This document shows, in pieces, positions 5,683 to 11,803 of a stretch of DNA of 11,803 nt. Source of the stretch: DATFAS01 sp035254305 (GTDB taxonomy: Bacteria; Bacillota; Bacilli; Aneurinibacillales; RAOX-1). Both the position numbers and the translations under genes were made by a program. The notes under the pieces were generated by a model that saw only the letters and a program-made list of their open reading frames with translations, ran no database searches and was not told the origin of the DNA. How positions within the stretch are numbered: position 1 is the first letter of the stretch; every line of letters begins with the position of its first letter. Location: positions 1 to 11,803 of the forward strand of contig DATFAS010000036.1 in the NCBI GenBank assembly GCA_035254305.1, given 5' to 3'.

Positions 5683-7071
5683 TTATCCGAGCCTCTCCTT
5701 GATCAATTGAACGAGACGAGGGATTTCCCGTATATGAATCGTCCGGAAGTCGAGCAAATATTCATCTTTGGATACTCTCCCAATAACTGCTGGCATTCCT
5801 TCTCGCATACGTCTTTCAATCAAGTGGGCGGGATAGTTAGGATGACTAATTACAGCAACAACGGTCGGTAGCAATACCCCTGGAAGGCTTCCTCCTCCTA
5901 CCTCTGTCTGATCCTGCCTAATTTCAATCTCTAGTTCAGGAAGTTGGCTGGCAAAATCCTGTGCCTTCTGCACAACATCATCTAGTGGCATTAACATATC
6001 GCGGAGTGTAGGGATCTTCTGTACGGCTTGCTTAGGATCAAGATAGAGGCGCAAGGTTGCCTCTAGTGCAGCTAATGTGACCTTATCAACACGTAGAACT
6101 CTGGCTAATTGATTTTTCTTTAGTTTATCTATCCATTCCTTCTTCCCTGCAATGACACCAACCTGTGGGCCCCCTAACAGCTTATCCCCACTAAAGCTAA
6201 CAATGTCTACTCCTTGTCCAATGCTCTCCTGAATAACGGGTTCATCACCAATGCCATGTTTTCGAAGATCATATAACACTCCACTGCCCATATCCTCATA
6301 TACTGGAATGTTGTGTTGCTGACCCAATTTTACGAGATCCCCTAAGGATACACTTTGGGTAAAACCATAGATAGCGAAATTACTCGTATGTACTTTCAAT
6401 AATAATGATGTGTTCTCATCGATTGCCTGTTCATAATCCTTAAGATGTGTCTTGTTGGTCGTTCCAACCTCACGAAGGATGGCTCCACTTTCTCTCATAA
6501 TCTCGGATACACGAAAAGAGCCACCAATCTCAACTAATTGCCCTCGTGAAACAACTACTTCTTTACCCTTGGCAATCTCTCGAAGAACCAAATAAACAGC
6601 TGCTGCGTTATTATTTACAACCATAGCCGCCTCTGCACCTGTTAATCGCTTAATGAGGTCTTCAACATGGTCATGGCGCGAACCACGCGCCCCTTTTTCA
6701 ATTTGGTATTCTAAGTTACTATAACCCAATGCTATTTCTTTCATTAATTCTACAGCTTCTTCAGCGAGAACAGCTCTCCCCAAATTGGTATGAAGGATGA
6801 CACCTGTCCCATTAATAAGCGGCTGGAGATTGTTGGAATTGGTCTTAAGTGATTGATTTTTGATCCTCACAAGTATACGATCATAGGAAATCTCAGTCAT
6901 TTCATTTTCAAGAATCTCTCTTCTTATTAATTGAAGTGTTTCTTTTACCATATCAATAAATAGCGGCTCGGAAATTCCATTTATTTCTGCCCATTCCTTT
7001 AAAGAAGCATCATGCGTAAAATGATGTACAGCAGGCAATTCTCTAAGGAGCTGTTTGATTTGATTATCCAT
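5683..7071 (-). CDS. selA: L-seryl-tRNA(Sec) selenium transferase
   Basis: This 462-residue pyridoxal-phosphate enzyme converts Ser-tRNA(Sec) to Sec-tRNA(Sec) using selenophosphate from SelD. It has the SelA N-terminal helical domain (about 1-80), followed by the fold-type I core with INGTGVILHTNLGRA at 86-100, VNNNAAAVYLVL at 152-163 and the PLP lysine Lys297 in VSFSGDKLLGGPQ. The length matches E. coli SelA (463). AAAGGAGGT lies about 11 bases before the ATG. Only 34 bases separate its start from the divergent glycosyltransferase start, so its promoter must lie in that neighbour's 5' end. selB, often next to selA, is not here; the next gene is the unrelated small coiled-coil gene. Confidence 0.97.
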   Translation of the reverse strand: MDNQIKQLLRELPAVHHFTHDASLKEWAEINGISEPLFIDMVKETLQLIRREILENEMTEISYDRILVRIKNQSLKTNSNNLQPLINGTGVILHTNLGRAVLAEEAVELMKEIALGYSNLEYQIEKGARGSRHDHVEDLIKRLTGAEAAMVVNNNAAAVYLVLREIAKGKEVVVSRGQLVEIGGSFRVSEIMRESGAILREVGTTNKTHLKDYEQAIDENTSLLLKVHTSNFAIYGFTQSVSLGDLVKLGQQHNIPVYEDMGSGVLYDLRKHGIGDEPVIQESIGQGVDIVSFSGDKLLGGPQVGVIAGKKEWIDKLKKNQLARVLRVDKVTLAALEATLRLYLDPKQAVQKIPTLRDMLMPLDDVVQKAQDFASQLPELEIEIRQDQTEVGGGSLPGVLLPTVVAVISHPNYPAHLIERRMREGMPAVIGRVSKDEYLLDFRTIHIREIPRLVQLIKERLG

Positions 7072-7105
7072 TAGAAAAATGACCTCCTTTCCCGTAGGTG
7101 ATAAT

Positions 7106-8092
7106 ATGCGTATTTTATTTTTTACTCCCTATTTTAGCCAATCACGAGGCAATACAACAACTGCAAAGCGAATTGTTCAATCATTATGTGAATTAAATGT
7201 ACAAGTTACCGTTTATTCCTATTTGGAAAATGAATTATGGACCGATAATTTTGCTGAATATGACCTGATCCATATTCTACACGCAACACGATTTGCTATT
7301 TGGGCACAAAAGCATGGTGTACTACTCACCAAGCCTTACCTAATTACAATGGGCGGAACGGATATTAACGTTGATTTAAGTGAAAATCTAGATCCAACGG
7401 TTTATCAACTGCTTGATCGAGCTTCCTACATTACCGTCTTTACGGAGGATGCCAAACAGAAGGTTAGAAGACTCCTCCCATCCTGGGAAAGAAAAACGCA
7501 TGTCATCTCGCAGACTCCATGGATGAGCCAGAGTCTAAATGCACAGGTAGCTTTTAATACCCCTCTACTGTTACTTCCGGCCGGTCTTCGCCCAGTGAAG
7601 GATGTTCTTCATCCTCTCTCTGCTCTTGATCAATTAACAAGCGATTATCCCAGCTTGAAGTATACGATTATTGGTGCTAATTTGGAGGATCAAGTTTACC
7701 AACAAATTCAACATACGGGTCTAACCCGTCCTTGGCTCACATATGAGGGGGTTATTCCTTTCCATGAGATGCCAAAATGGTATAGTCAATACAACATAGT
7801 GGTAAACACCTCTATAAGTGAAGGGCAGTCCTTAGCTCTTATGGAGGCCATGGCTATAGGCAAGCCTGTCCTAGCACGACGTAATGAGGCAAACACAAGC
7901 CTCATCCAACACGGCTTAACAGGATGGCTCTATGAAACAATGGATGAGTTCATATCCTCCATACACGTGATTATGACTAATTCCAGCCTTCGTCAACAAG
8001 TAATAGATAATGCGCAAAAGAGCATGTTGGTCTCTCCGATAGAAGAGGCGAAGAAATACCATCATCTATATCAGCTAACCATACGAAGCTAA
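7106..8092 (+). CDS. GT-B (GT4) glycosyltransferase, candidate SenB-like selenosugar synthase
   Basis: This 328-residue GT-B glycosyltransferase has MRILFFTPYFSQSRGN at the N terminus and a nucleotide-sugar site in the C-terminal half. There SISEGQSLALMEAMAIGKPV (236-255) contains the GT4 EX7E pair Glu239 and Glu247. Further motifs are GNTTTAKR (15-22), HATR (59-62), GGTD (83-86) and AGLRPVKD (159-166). These recall SenB of selenoneine biosynthesis (GN-TA-R, HA-R, GTD, LR--KD), which joins selenophosphate to a UDP-sugar. Packing between selA and selD supports a selenium role. No SenA/EgtB-like gene is present, so the final product is unknown. The ATG at 7106 is chosen over 7079 because AGGTGA precedes it and the fold starts there. 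GT assignment is firm; selenosugar function is inference. Confidence 0.85.
   Translation: MRILFFTPYFSQSRGNTTTAKRIVQSLCELNVQVTVYSYLENELWTDNFAEYDLIHILHATRFAIWAQKHGVLLTKPYLITMGGTDINVDLSENLDPTVYQLLDRASYITVFTEDAKQKVRRLLPSWERKTHVISQTPWMSQSLNAQVAFNTPLLLLPAGLRPVKDVLHPLSALDQLTSDYPSLKYTIIGANLEDQVYQQIQHTGLTRPWLTYEGVIPFHEMPKWYSQYNIVVNTSISEGQSLALMEAMAIGKPVLARRNEANTSLIQHGLTGWLYETMDEFISSIHVIMTNSSLRQQVIDNAQKSMLVSPIEEAKKYHHLYQLTIRS
7112..7141 (-). promoter_or_regulatory. selA: Candidate selA promoter inside the glycosyltransferase gene
   Basis: The minus strand has TTGGCT (7141-7136) as -35 and TAAAAT (7117-7112) as -10, with an 18-bp spacer. Initiation near 7105 would give a leader of about 34 nt. It lies inside the first codons of the divergent gene. 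Confidence 0.4.
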
Positions 8093-8117
8093 AAAAAGGG
8101 CATCCGTTACGGATGCC
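8091..8117 (-). terminator. selD terminator between convergent genes
   Basis: GGCATCCG pairs with CGGATGCC around a 3-nt loop (8099-8117). On the minus strand it is followed by C and seven T residues, so it terminates selD, whose stop is two bases upstream. On the plus strand the tail TCTAATC is poor, but the hairpin may still help end the convergent glycosyltransferase transcript. Confidence 0.88.
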
Positions 8118-8118
8118 T

Positions 8119-9177
8119 CTAATCAATAATCCTAATAAAGCCTGGTCGGTTTTCCACGACACGCCCAATAATAGCCGCATCCTGGACGCCTGCTTCATGC
8201 ATAGCTTGCAAACAAGCCTCTGCTTCATCCGATGGAATACTTACCAATAGTCCCCCAGATGTCACAGCATCACATAGGATGAATTGCTCTGATTCGGATA
8301 GATGACCATAATCAATACAATCCGATATCCATTTGTGATTTGCTTTTGTACCACCTGGAACAACGCCTTGCTGGGCAAGCTCAAGTGTTCGGGGTAGGAC
8401 TGGTACACGCTTATTATCTATTTCTATCCCCACACCACTACCTGAGGCCATTTCTTTCACATGACCCAACAAACCAAATCCCGTAATATCTGTGCAAGCA
8501 TTCACCGTATAACCATTCATAAAAACTTCAGCCGCAAGTTTATTTAATGTAGCCATCACTTCTGTTACTCGATCGATTTCCTCGGGTTGTAATAAATCTC
8601 GTTTAATACCTGTCGTTAGAATACCCACACCAATAGGTTTGGTTAGAATCAAGATATCCCCTGGTTTAGCTCCATGATTTGTCCATACCTTATCAGGGTG
8701 AACAATGCCTGTTACCGCCATGCCGAACTTTGGTTCTTGATCATCAATCGAATGCCCACCAACGATTAATGCCCCAGCTTCCTGGACTTTCTCGCCTGCA
8801 CCCTTTAAAATATCAGCTAGGATAGATGGATCAAGCTTCTTAATGGGGAATCCTACTATATTAAGGACGGTTAATGGGTTACCACCCATAGCATAGACAT
8901 CACTTAGGGCATTTGCAGCTGCAATTTGACCAAACATGCGAGGTTCATCCACAATGGGGGTAAAATAATCCACTGTTTGCACCAATGCAATATCATTCGT
9001 GAGTCGATAGACACCCGCATCATCTGGTACATCGAGCCCAACAAGCAAATTTGGGTCTACTACTGCCGAGCTTGGTAAATGACGCAGAACCTGCGCCAGG
9101 TCTTCTGGACCGATTTTGCATCCTCAGCCAGCTTTACTGGACAGCGAAGTCAATTTGACTCTAGATTGCTCAGACAT
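8119..9177 (-). CDS. selD: Selenide, water dikinase; selenocysteine-containing SelD (UGA at 9124-9126)
   Basis: This 352-residue enzyme makes selenophosphate from selenide and ATP, the selenium donor for SelA and MnmH. Starting at the ATG 9177 (AGGGTGG seven bases upstream), the frame reads through one TGA as residue 18 in SSKAGUGCKIGPEDL. This aligns with the catalytic Cys17 and Lys20 of E. coli SelD (here Sec18 and Lys21). Beyond it the frame is open to the TAG at 8119, with SelD motifs VQTVDYFTPIVDEP, DVYAMGG, VGGHSIDDQEPKFG and TDITGFGLLGH. The TTG at 9048 would give 309 residues without the active site. Several known SelD proteins carry Sec here. A SECIS-like hairpin follows the UGA. The stop is next to a terminator. 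Confidence 0.95.
9080..9098 (-). promoter_or_regulatory. selD: Candidate bacterial SECIS hairpin in selD
   Basis: On the minus strand TGGCGCA pairs with TGCGTCA (7 bp with one G-U), with apical loop GGTTC. The loop begins 32 nt after the in-frame TGA, and its first base is G, as in the general bacterial SECIS pattern. The tip resembles the E. coli fdhF element (GCAGGUCUGC) but lies farther from the UGA. A closer alternative hairpin (CCAG-AAGAC-CTGG, 9108-9096) is possible but lacks the early loop G. Confidence 0.55.
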
Positions 9178-9204
9178 AGTTCATCCACCCTTCATTTATT
9201 CTAT

Positions 9205-9233
9205 ATTCTATGATACATAAATTAGGTCATCAA
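9205..9233 (-). promoter_or_regulatory. selD: Candidate selD promoter
   Basis: The minus strand has TTGATG (9233-9228) as -35 and TAGAAT (9210-9205) as -10, with a 17-bp spacer. It lies in the 79-bp gap between the divergent selD and mnmH starts. No comparably clear promoter was found for mnmH on the plus strand. Confidence 0.45.
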
Positions 9234-9256
9234 TCAAACTAGGGAGTGCGCTAAAA

Positions 9257-10324
9257 ATGAAAGAAATTGAAATTGAACAAGCCTTAGAAGAACCAAATAC
9301 CCTATTTATAGACGTTCGTTCACCCGGAGAATTTGCCGAAGCACATATACCAGGTGCTATTAATATCCCCCTTTTTTCCAATGATGAACGAGCAAATGTG
9401 GGAACCATCTATAAGCAGGATGGTCAAGAACCTGCCAAATGGCTTGGAATGCAATTGGTATCTCCTAAAATTCCAGAAATGATGGAAAGTATCAAAAAAG
9501 AAATAGACCAAGGTAAGAATCCGATTATCTACTGCTGGCGGGGAGGAATGCGTAGTAAATCTGTATGTACTTTTGCAGATTTTTCTGGATTACCAGTAAG
9601 TAGACTGTCCGGTGGCTTTAAGAAATATCGTCAATGGGTAGTCGATCATTTAACCCCTGAATTGTTACCTAATCGTTTCGTAGTCCTCCATGGCATGACC
9701 GGTGTGGGGAAAACAACCATTTTACATATGCTTAAAGAAAAAGGCTTCCCCATTCTAGATCTTGAAAAATGTGCTGGACACCGTGGTTCTGTTTTTGGTG
9801 GAATAGGCAAAGAGGTTCATAATCAAAAAACATTTGAATCCTTACTCGTCCATGATTTACAAAAAGTGGCGGGACTTCCTTATGTATTTATTGAAGCAGA
9901 GAGCAGAAGGATTGGAAAGGCAACACAGCCTGGCTTCATGTTAGAAGGTAAAAAGAAAGGCATCCATATCATCTTAGAAACCAATGTACAAACCCGTGTC
10001 AAAAGGATTTACGACGAATATGTTGAGCTATATCAGAATGATCCACATTTCCAACAACGAGTTACAGAGGCGATTAACCCAATCATCAAACGGTTTAATC
10101 CCGAAACAAAAGTACAAGTACTAGAATGTATTCAAATAGAAAACTACGAAAAACTAATTGAAATTCTGCTTATTGATTACTATGATTCTAGATATTCTCA
10201 TAAGCTTGATGAATACGAAGGACCGTTCCACTTCATTAATGTAGATGATCAATCTCAAGCAGTAGAAGAAATTATTCAATTCATGAAGAAAGACCCCACT
10301 AATATGCAAAAAACTCAGCCATAA
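9257..10324 (+). CDS. mnmH: tRNA 2-selenouridine synthase
   Basis: This 355-residue enzyme (also SelU/YbbB) replaces sulfur by selenium in the wobble 2-thiouridine of Lys, Glu and Gln tRNAs, using selenophosphate and passing through a geranylated intermediate. The N-terminal rhodanese domain (about 1-130) has DVRSPGEFAEAHIPGAINIP and the catalytic Cys93 in YCWRGGMRS. The C-terminal P-loop domain has the Walker A motif GMTGVGKT (146-153). The length is near the usual 350-365. AGGGAG lies about 10 bases before the ATG. It is divergent from selD, its selenium supplier. An IS element begins five bases after its stop, and the hairpin in the IS left end probably terminates its transcript. Confidence 0.96.
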   Translation: MKEIEIEQALEEPNTLFIDVRSPGEFAEAHIPGAINIPLFSNDERANVGTIYKQDGQEPAKWLGMQLVSPKIPEMMESIKKEIDQGKNPIIYCWRGGMRSKSVCTFADFSGLPVSRLSGGFKKYRQWVVDHLTPELLPNRFVVLHGMTGVGKTTILHMLKEKGFPILDLEKCAGHRGSVFGGIGKEVHNQKTFESLLVHDLQKVAGLPYVFIEAESRRIGKATQPGFMLEGKKKGIHIILETNVQTRVKRIYDEYVELYQNDPHFQQRVTEAINPIIKRFNPETKVQVLECIQIENYEKLIEILLIDYYDSRYSHKLDEYEGPFHFINVDDQSQAVEEIIQFMKKDPTNMQKTQP

Positions 10325-10329
10325 TAAAA

Positions 10330-10365
10330 TGTACCCTATAGAGTAGACACATATAAAAAAGTCTA
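10330..10365 (+). repeat. Left terminal inverted repeat of the IS
   Basis: It starts TGTACCCTATAGAGTAGACA and ends AAAAAAGTCTA. It aligns with the inverted right end over about 36 positions with one single-base gap; the outer 8 bases and the inner AAAAAAGTCTA are identical. Confidence 0.88.
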
Positions 10366-10383
10366 CCCATAGGGTACTTTTTT
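10331..10383 (+). terminator. Hairpin terminator in the IS left end
   Basis: GTACCCTAT (10331-10339) pairs with ATAGGGTAC (10369-10377). Inside, GTAGAC (10343-10348) pairs with GTCTAC (10361-10366). T6 follows at 10378-10383. It should end mnmH transcription and shield the transposase genes from read-through. Confidence 0.75.
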
Positions 10384-10435
10384 GTATAATTAAGAAATAC
10401 AACGAGAGAAATACAACATGGGACAGGAGAAGGTT

Positions 10436-10849
10436 ATGAGTAAAAAGATTTTCACAGAGAAAGAAATTAAGATACTTTCCGGTAATCCCTATGTTAAGTC
10501 TATCAGTTCAAAAGGAATTACTTATACCGATGAATTTAAGCAACTTTTTATTGTGGAAAATGAAAAGGGCAAGCTACCAAGGGAAATATTCGAAGAGTGT
10601 GGATTCGATATAGATGTGATTGGTTTACAACGGGTTCAGTCATCAGGCAAGAGATGGCGTGCTGCTTACCGAGAGAATGGAGAAGCTGGTTTATGTGATA
10701 CTAGAGCCGGAAACTCAGGAAGGCCAAGAGAAAGAGAGCTTACTTTAGAGGAGAAAAATGCTCGCCTAGAAGCACAAATTAATTTATTAAAAGCTGAAAA
10801 TGAACTGCTAAAAAAGATTCGTTTAGCAGAAAGGAGGCTGAAGAAGTAG
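10436..10849 (+). CDS. IS3-family transposase OrfA
   Basis: This 137-residue DNA-binding part of the transposase has a helix-turn-helix-type N-terminal region (about 1-100, with TYTDEFKQLF and GLQRVQSSGKRWRAAY). A leucine zipper follows in LEEKNARLEAQINLLKAENELLKK near the C terminus, as expected for OrfA multimerisation. The ATG at 10436 has AGGAG six bases upstream and is preferred over the ATG at 10418. The heptamer A_AAA_AAG at 10810-10816 lies in this frame. A -1 slip there continues into the orfB frame to make the OrfAB transposase, while normal reading stops at the TAG 10847-10849. Confidence 0.88.
   Translation: MSKKIFTEKEIKILSGNPYVKSISSKGITYTDEFKQLFIVENEKGKLPREIFEECGFDIDVIGLQRVQSSGKRWRAAYRENGEAGLCDTRAGNSGRPRERELTLEEKNARLEAQINLLKAENELLKKIRLAERRLKK
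10810..10816 (+). other. Programmed -1 frameshift site (A6G)
   Basis: A_AAA_AAG sits in the orfA frame 31 bases before its stop codon. After a -1 slip the frame is open without a stop through to 11764. An AAGGAGG sequence lies just downstream (about 10830-10836). A6G heptamers drive OrfAB synthesis in many IS3-family elements. Confidence 0.8.
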
Positions 10850-10914
10850 TCCTTCCTCCTAGCCAGAAATACATCCTTATTCGTTTAGTAATAGAAACTT
10901 ATCAATTAAAAGAA

Positions 10915-11766
10915 ATGGTGAAGTACCTATGTGAGATAGCAGGAGTTTCAAGAAGTGGCTACTACAATTATTTTTCAGTAAAGTCACAAGAACGAAGAAA
11001 ACAAAAAGATGAAGAGGATGAGATCGTTAAGGAGGTCATCTTAAAAGCTTTCCACTTTAAAGGCCGTAAGAAAGGGGCACGTCAAATTAAAATGACATTG
11101 GCGGGTCAATTTAATGTTGTCTACAATTTGAAACGTATACGACGAATTATGAAGAAGTACAACATTATTTGCCCTATTAGAAAGGCTAATCCTTATAGAC
11201 GAATAATGAAAGCTACGCAAGAACACCGTGTTGTGCCCAACTTATTAAACCGGGAGTTCAAGCAAGGGATTCCGGGAAAAGTACTCTTAACGGATATTAC
11301 ATACTTATATTACGGCAAAGGTCAAAAGGCTTACTTATCCACAATTATAGATGGTTCCACCGGTGAAGCTTTAGCTTATCAAGTGTCAGAACGCATGACC
11401 ATGGACTTAGCTACAGACACCCTTTTAAAGTTAAAAAAGAACAGAAGCTTTAAAAAAGCAAAAGATGCTCTCATCCACTCCGATCAGGGAACTCATTACA
11501 CACACCCTGACTTTCAAAAGTTAGTTAAAAAAATGGGATTACGCCAGTCCATGTCAAGACGAGGAAACTGTTGGGATAACGCTCCACAGGAATCTTTCTT
11601 TGGCCATCTTAAGGATGAAGCCTCTATTAAATTATGTTCAAATCTAGATGAGTTAAAAAAAGAAATTAAGCAATATATGACCTACCACAACCACTATAGA
11701 TATCAATGGAATCGAAAAAAGATGACCCCTGTTCAATACAGAGATCATCTCCTTAAGGCTGCCTAG
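10915..11766 (+). CDS. IS3-family transposase OrfB (DDE catalytic domain)
   Basis: The 283 residues shown start at the first ATG. The catalytic triad is Asp127 (LLTDITYL), Asp190 (HSDQGTHY) and Glu226 (NCWDNAPQESFFGHLKDE). The last two are separated by 35 residues, the DD(35)E spacing of IS3 integrase cores. The N-terminal LCEIAGVSRSGYYNY and an HTH_21-type KKGARQIKM stretch are typical. The frame is open upstream to the frameshift site, adding IRLVIETYQLKEM and more. No good ribosome binding site precedes 10915, so the protein is probably made mainly as the OrfAB fusion from 10436. The stop codon overlaps the right inverted repeat. Confidence 0.93.
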   Translation: MVKYLCEIAGVSRSGYYNYFSVKSQERRKQKDEEDEIVKEVILKAFHFKGRKKGARQIKMTLAGQFNVVYNLKRIRRIMKKYNIICPIRKANPYRRIMKATQEHRVVPNLLNREFKQGIPGKVLLTDITYLYYGKGQKAYLSTIIDGSTGEALAYQVSERMTMDLATDTLLKLKKNRSFKKAKDALIHSDQGTHYTHPDFQKLVKKMGLRQSMSRRGNCWDNAPQESFFGHLKDEASIKLCSNLDELKKEIKQYMTYHNHYRYQWNRKKMTPVQYRDHLLKAA

Positions 11767-11798
11767 ACTTTTTTAAAATGTCCTTTACAAAGGGTACA
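11764..11798 (-). repeat. Right terminal inverted repeat of the IS
   Basis: On the minus strand it reads TGTACCCTTTGTAAAGGACA, then TTTTAAAAAAGTCTA, matching the left end with one base missing. The bases just outside both ends (TAAAA on the left, TAAAG inverted on the right) are also similar, so the true end could lie a few bases further out. Confidence 0.85.
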
Positions 11799-11803
11799 CT
11801 TTA

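Larger units (their letters stand above)
10330..11798 (+). mobile_element. IS3-family insertion sequence (IS150-like), complete, about 1469 bp
   Basis: The element is bounded by imperfect terminal inverted repeats beginning TGTACCCT at both ends (10330 and, inverted, 11798). It carries two overlapping-type reading frames: orfA with a helix-turn-helix and leucine zipper, and orfB with a DDE integrase core. An A6G frameshift heptamer lies between them. No target-site duplication is visible: AAA precedes the left end and CTT follows the right end. Both reading frames are open, so it may be active. Confidence 0.9.

Noticed and set aside
7977..8228. Minus-strand ORF overlapping the glycosyltransferase and selD ends
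   Set aside because: It overlaps two real genes and their terminator, and shows no domain.
8119..9048. SelD starting at the TTG at 9048
   Set aside because: It lacks the catalytic residue and conserved N terminus, which are present upstream across a UGA codon in the same frame.
9178..9256. tRNA-Sec (selC) or other RNA gene in the selD-mnmH gap
   Set aside because: The gap is 79 bases, AT-rich and without a cloverleaf; no tRNA was seen elsewhere in the window either.
10322..11803. Target-site duplication flanking the IS
   Set aside because: Bases next to the two ends (AAA and CTT) do not match directly; only an outward extension of the inverted similarity is seen, and the window ends five bases after the right repeat.

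Overview
The window looks like a chromosomal piece of an AT-rich, endospore-forming Firmicute, most likely in the Bacillales. The evidence is the spoVAC-spoVAD-spoVAEB genes, a ykuU-ykuV pair like that of Bacillus subtilis, strong AGGAGG-type ribosome binding sites and U-tailed intrinsic terminators. It also carries a selenium-utilisation locus, which only some Bacillales have. I cannot name the species.

Left part (1-1100), minus strand. A fluoride riboswitch with its own terminator controls two overlapping Fluc/CrcB fluoride-channel genes. The operon ends in an intrinsic terminator. The 5' end of a group II intron, probably class C, sits directly behind that terminator and runs off the left edge.

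Sporulation and redox part (1118-4330), minus strand. spoVAC, spoVAD and spoVAEB encode the core of the channel that moves dipicolinic acid during spore formation and germination. Upstream lies a two-gene redox operon, ykuU (2-Cys peroxiredoxin) and ykuV (thioredoxin-like). It has a PerR-like box over its promoter, a long hairpin in its leader and a terminator overlapping the ykuV stop codon.

Middle part (4257-5660), minus strand. There is a complete tyrosine recombinase gene whose terminator has a 17-bp stem and a 30-nt loop. Next is a small unknown coiled-coil gene with its own promoter and terminator.

Selenium locus (5683-10324). Four genes alternate in strand: selA (-), a GT-B glycosyltransferase resembling SenB (+), selD (-) and mnmH/selU (+). 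SelD makes selenophosphate. SelA uses it to make Sec-tRNA and MnmH uses it to make 2-selenouridine in tRNA; the glycosyltransferase may use it to make a selenosugar. selD is itself a selenoprotein gene: an in-frame UGA stands at the catalytic cysteine position, with a SECIS-like hairpin downstream. A conventional gene call would start at the TTG at 9048 and lose the active site. selB and selC (tRNA-Sec) are not in the window.

Right end (10330-11798). An apparently full-length IS3-family (IS150-like) element lies five bases after the mnmH stop. It has 35-36 bp imperfect terminal inverted repeats, orfA and orfB, and an A6G frameshift site.
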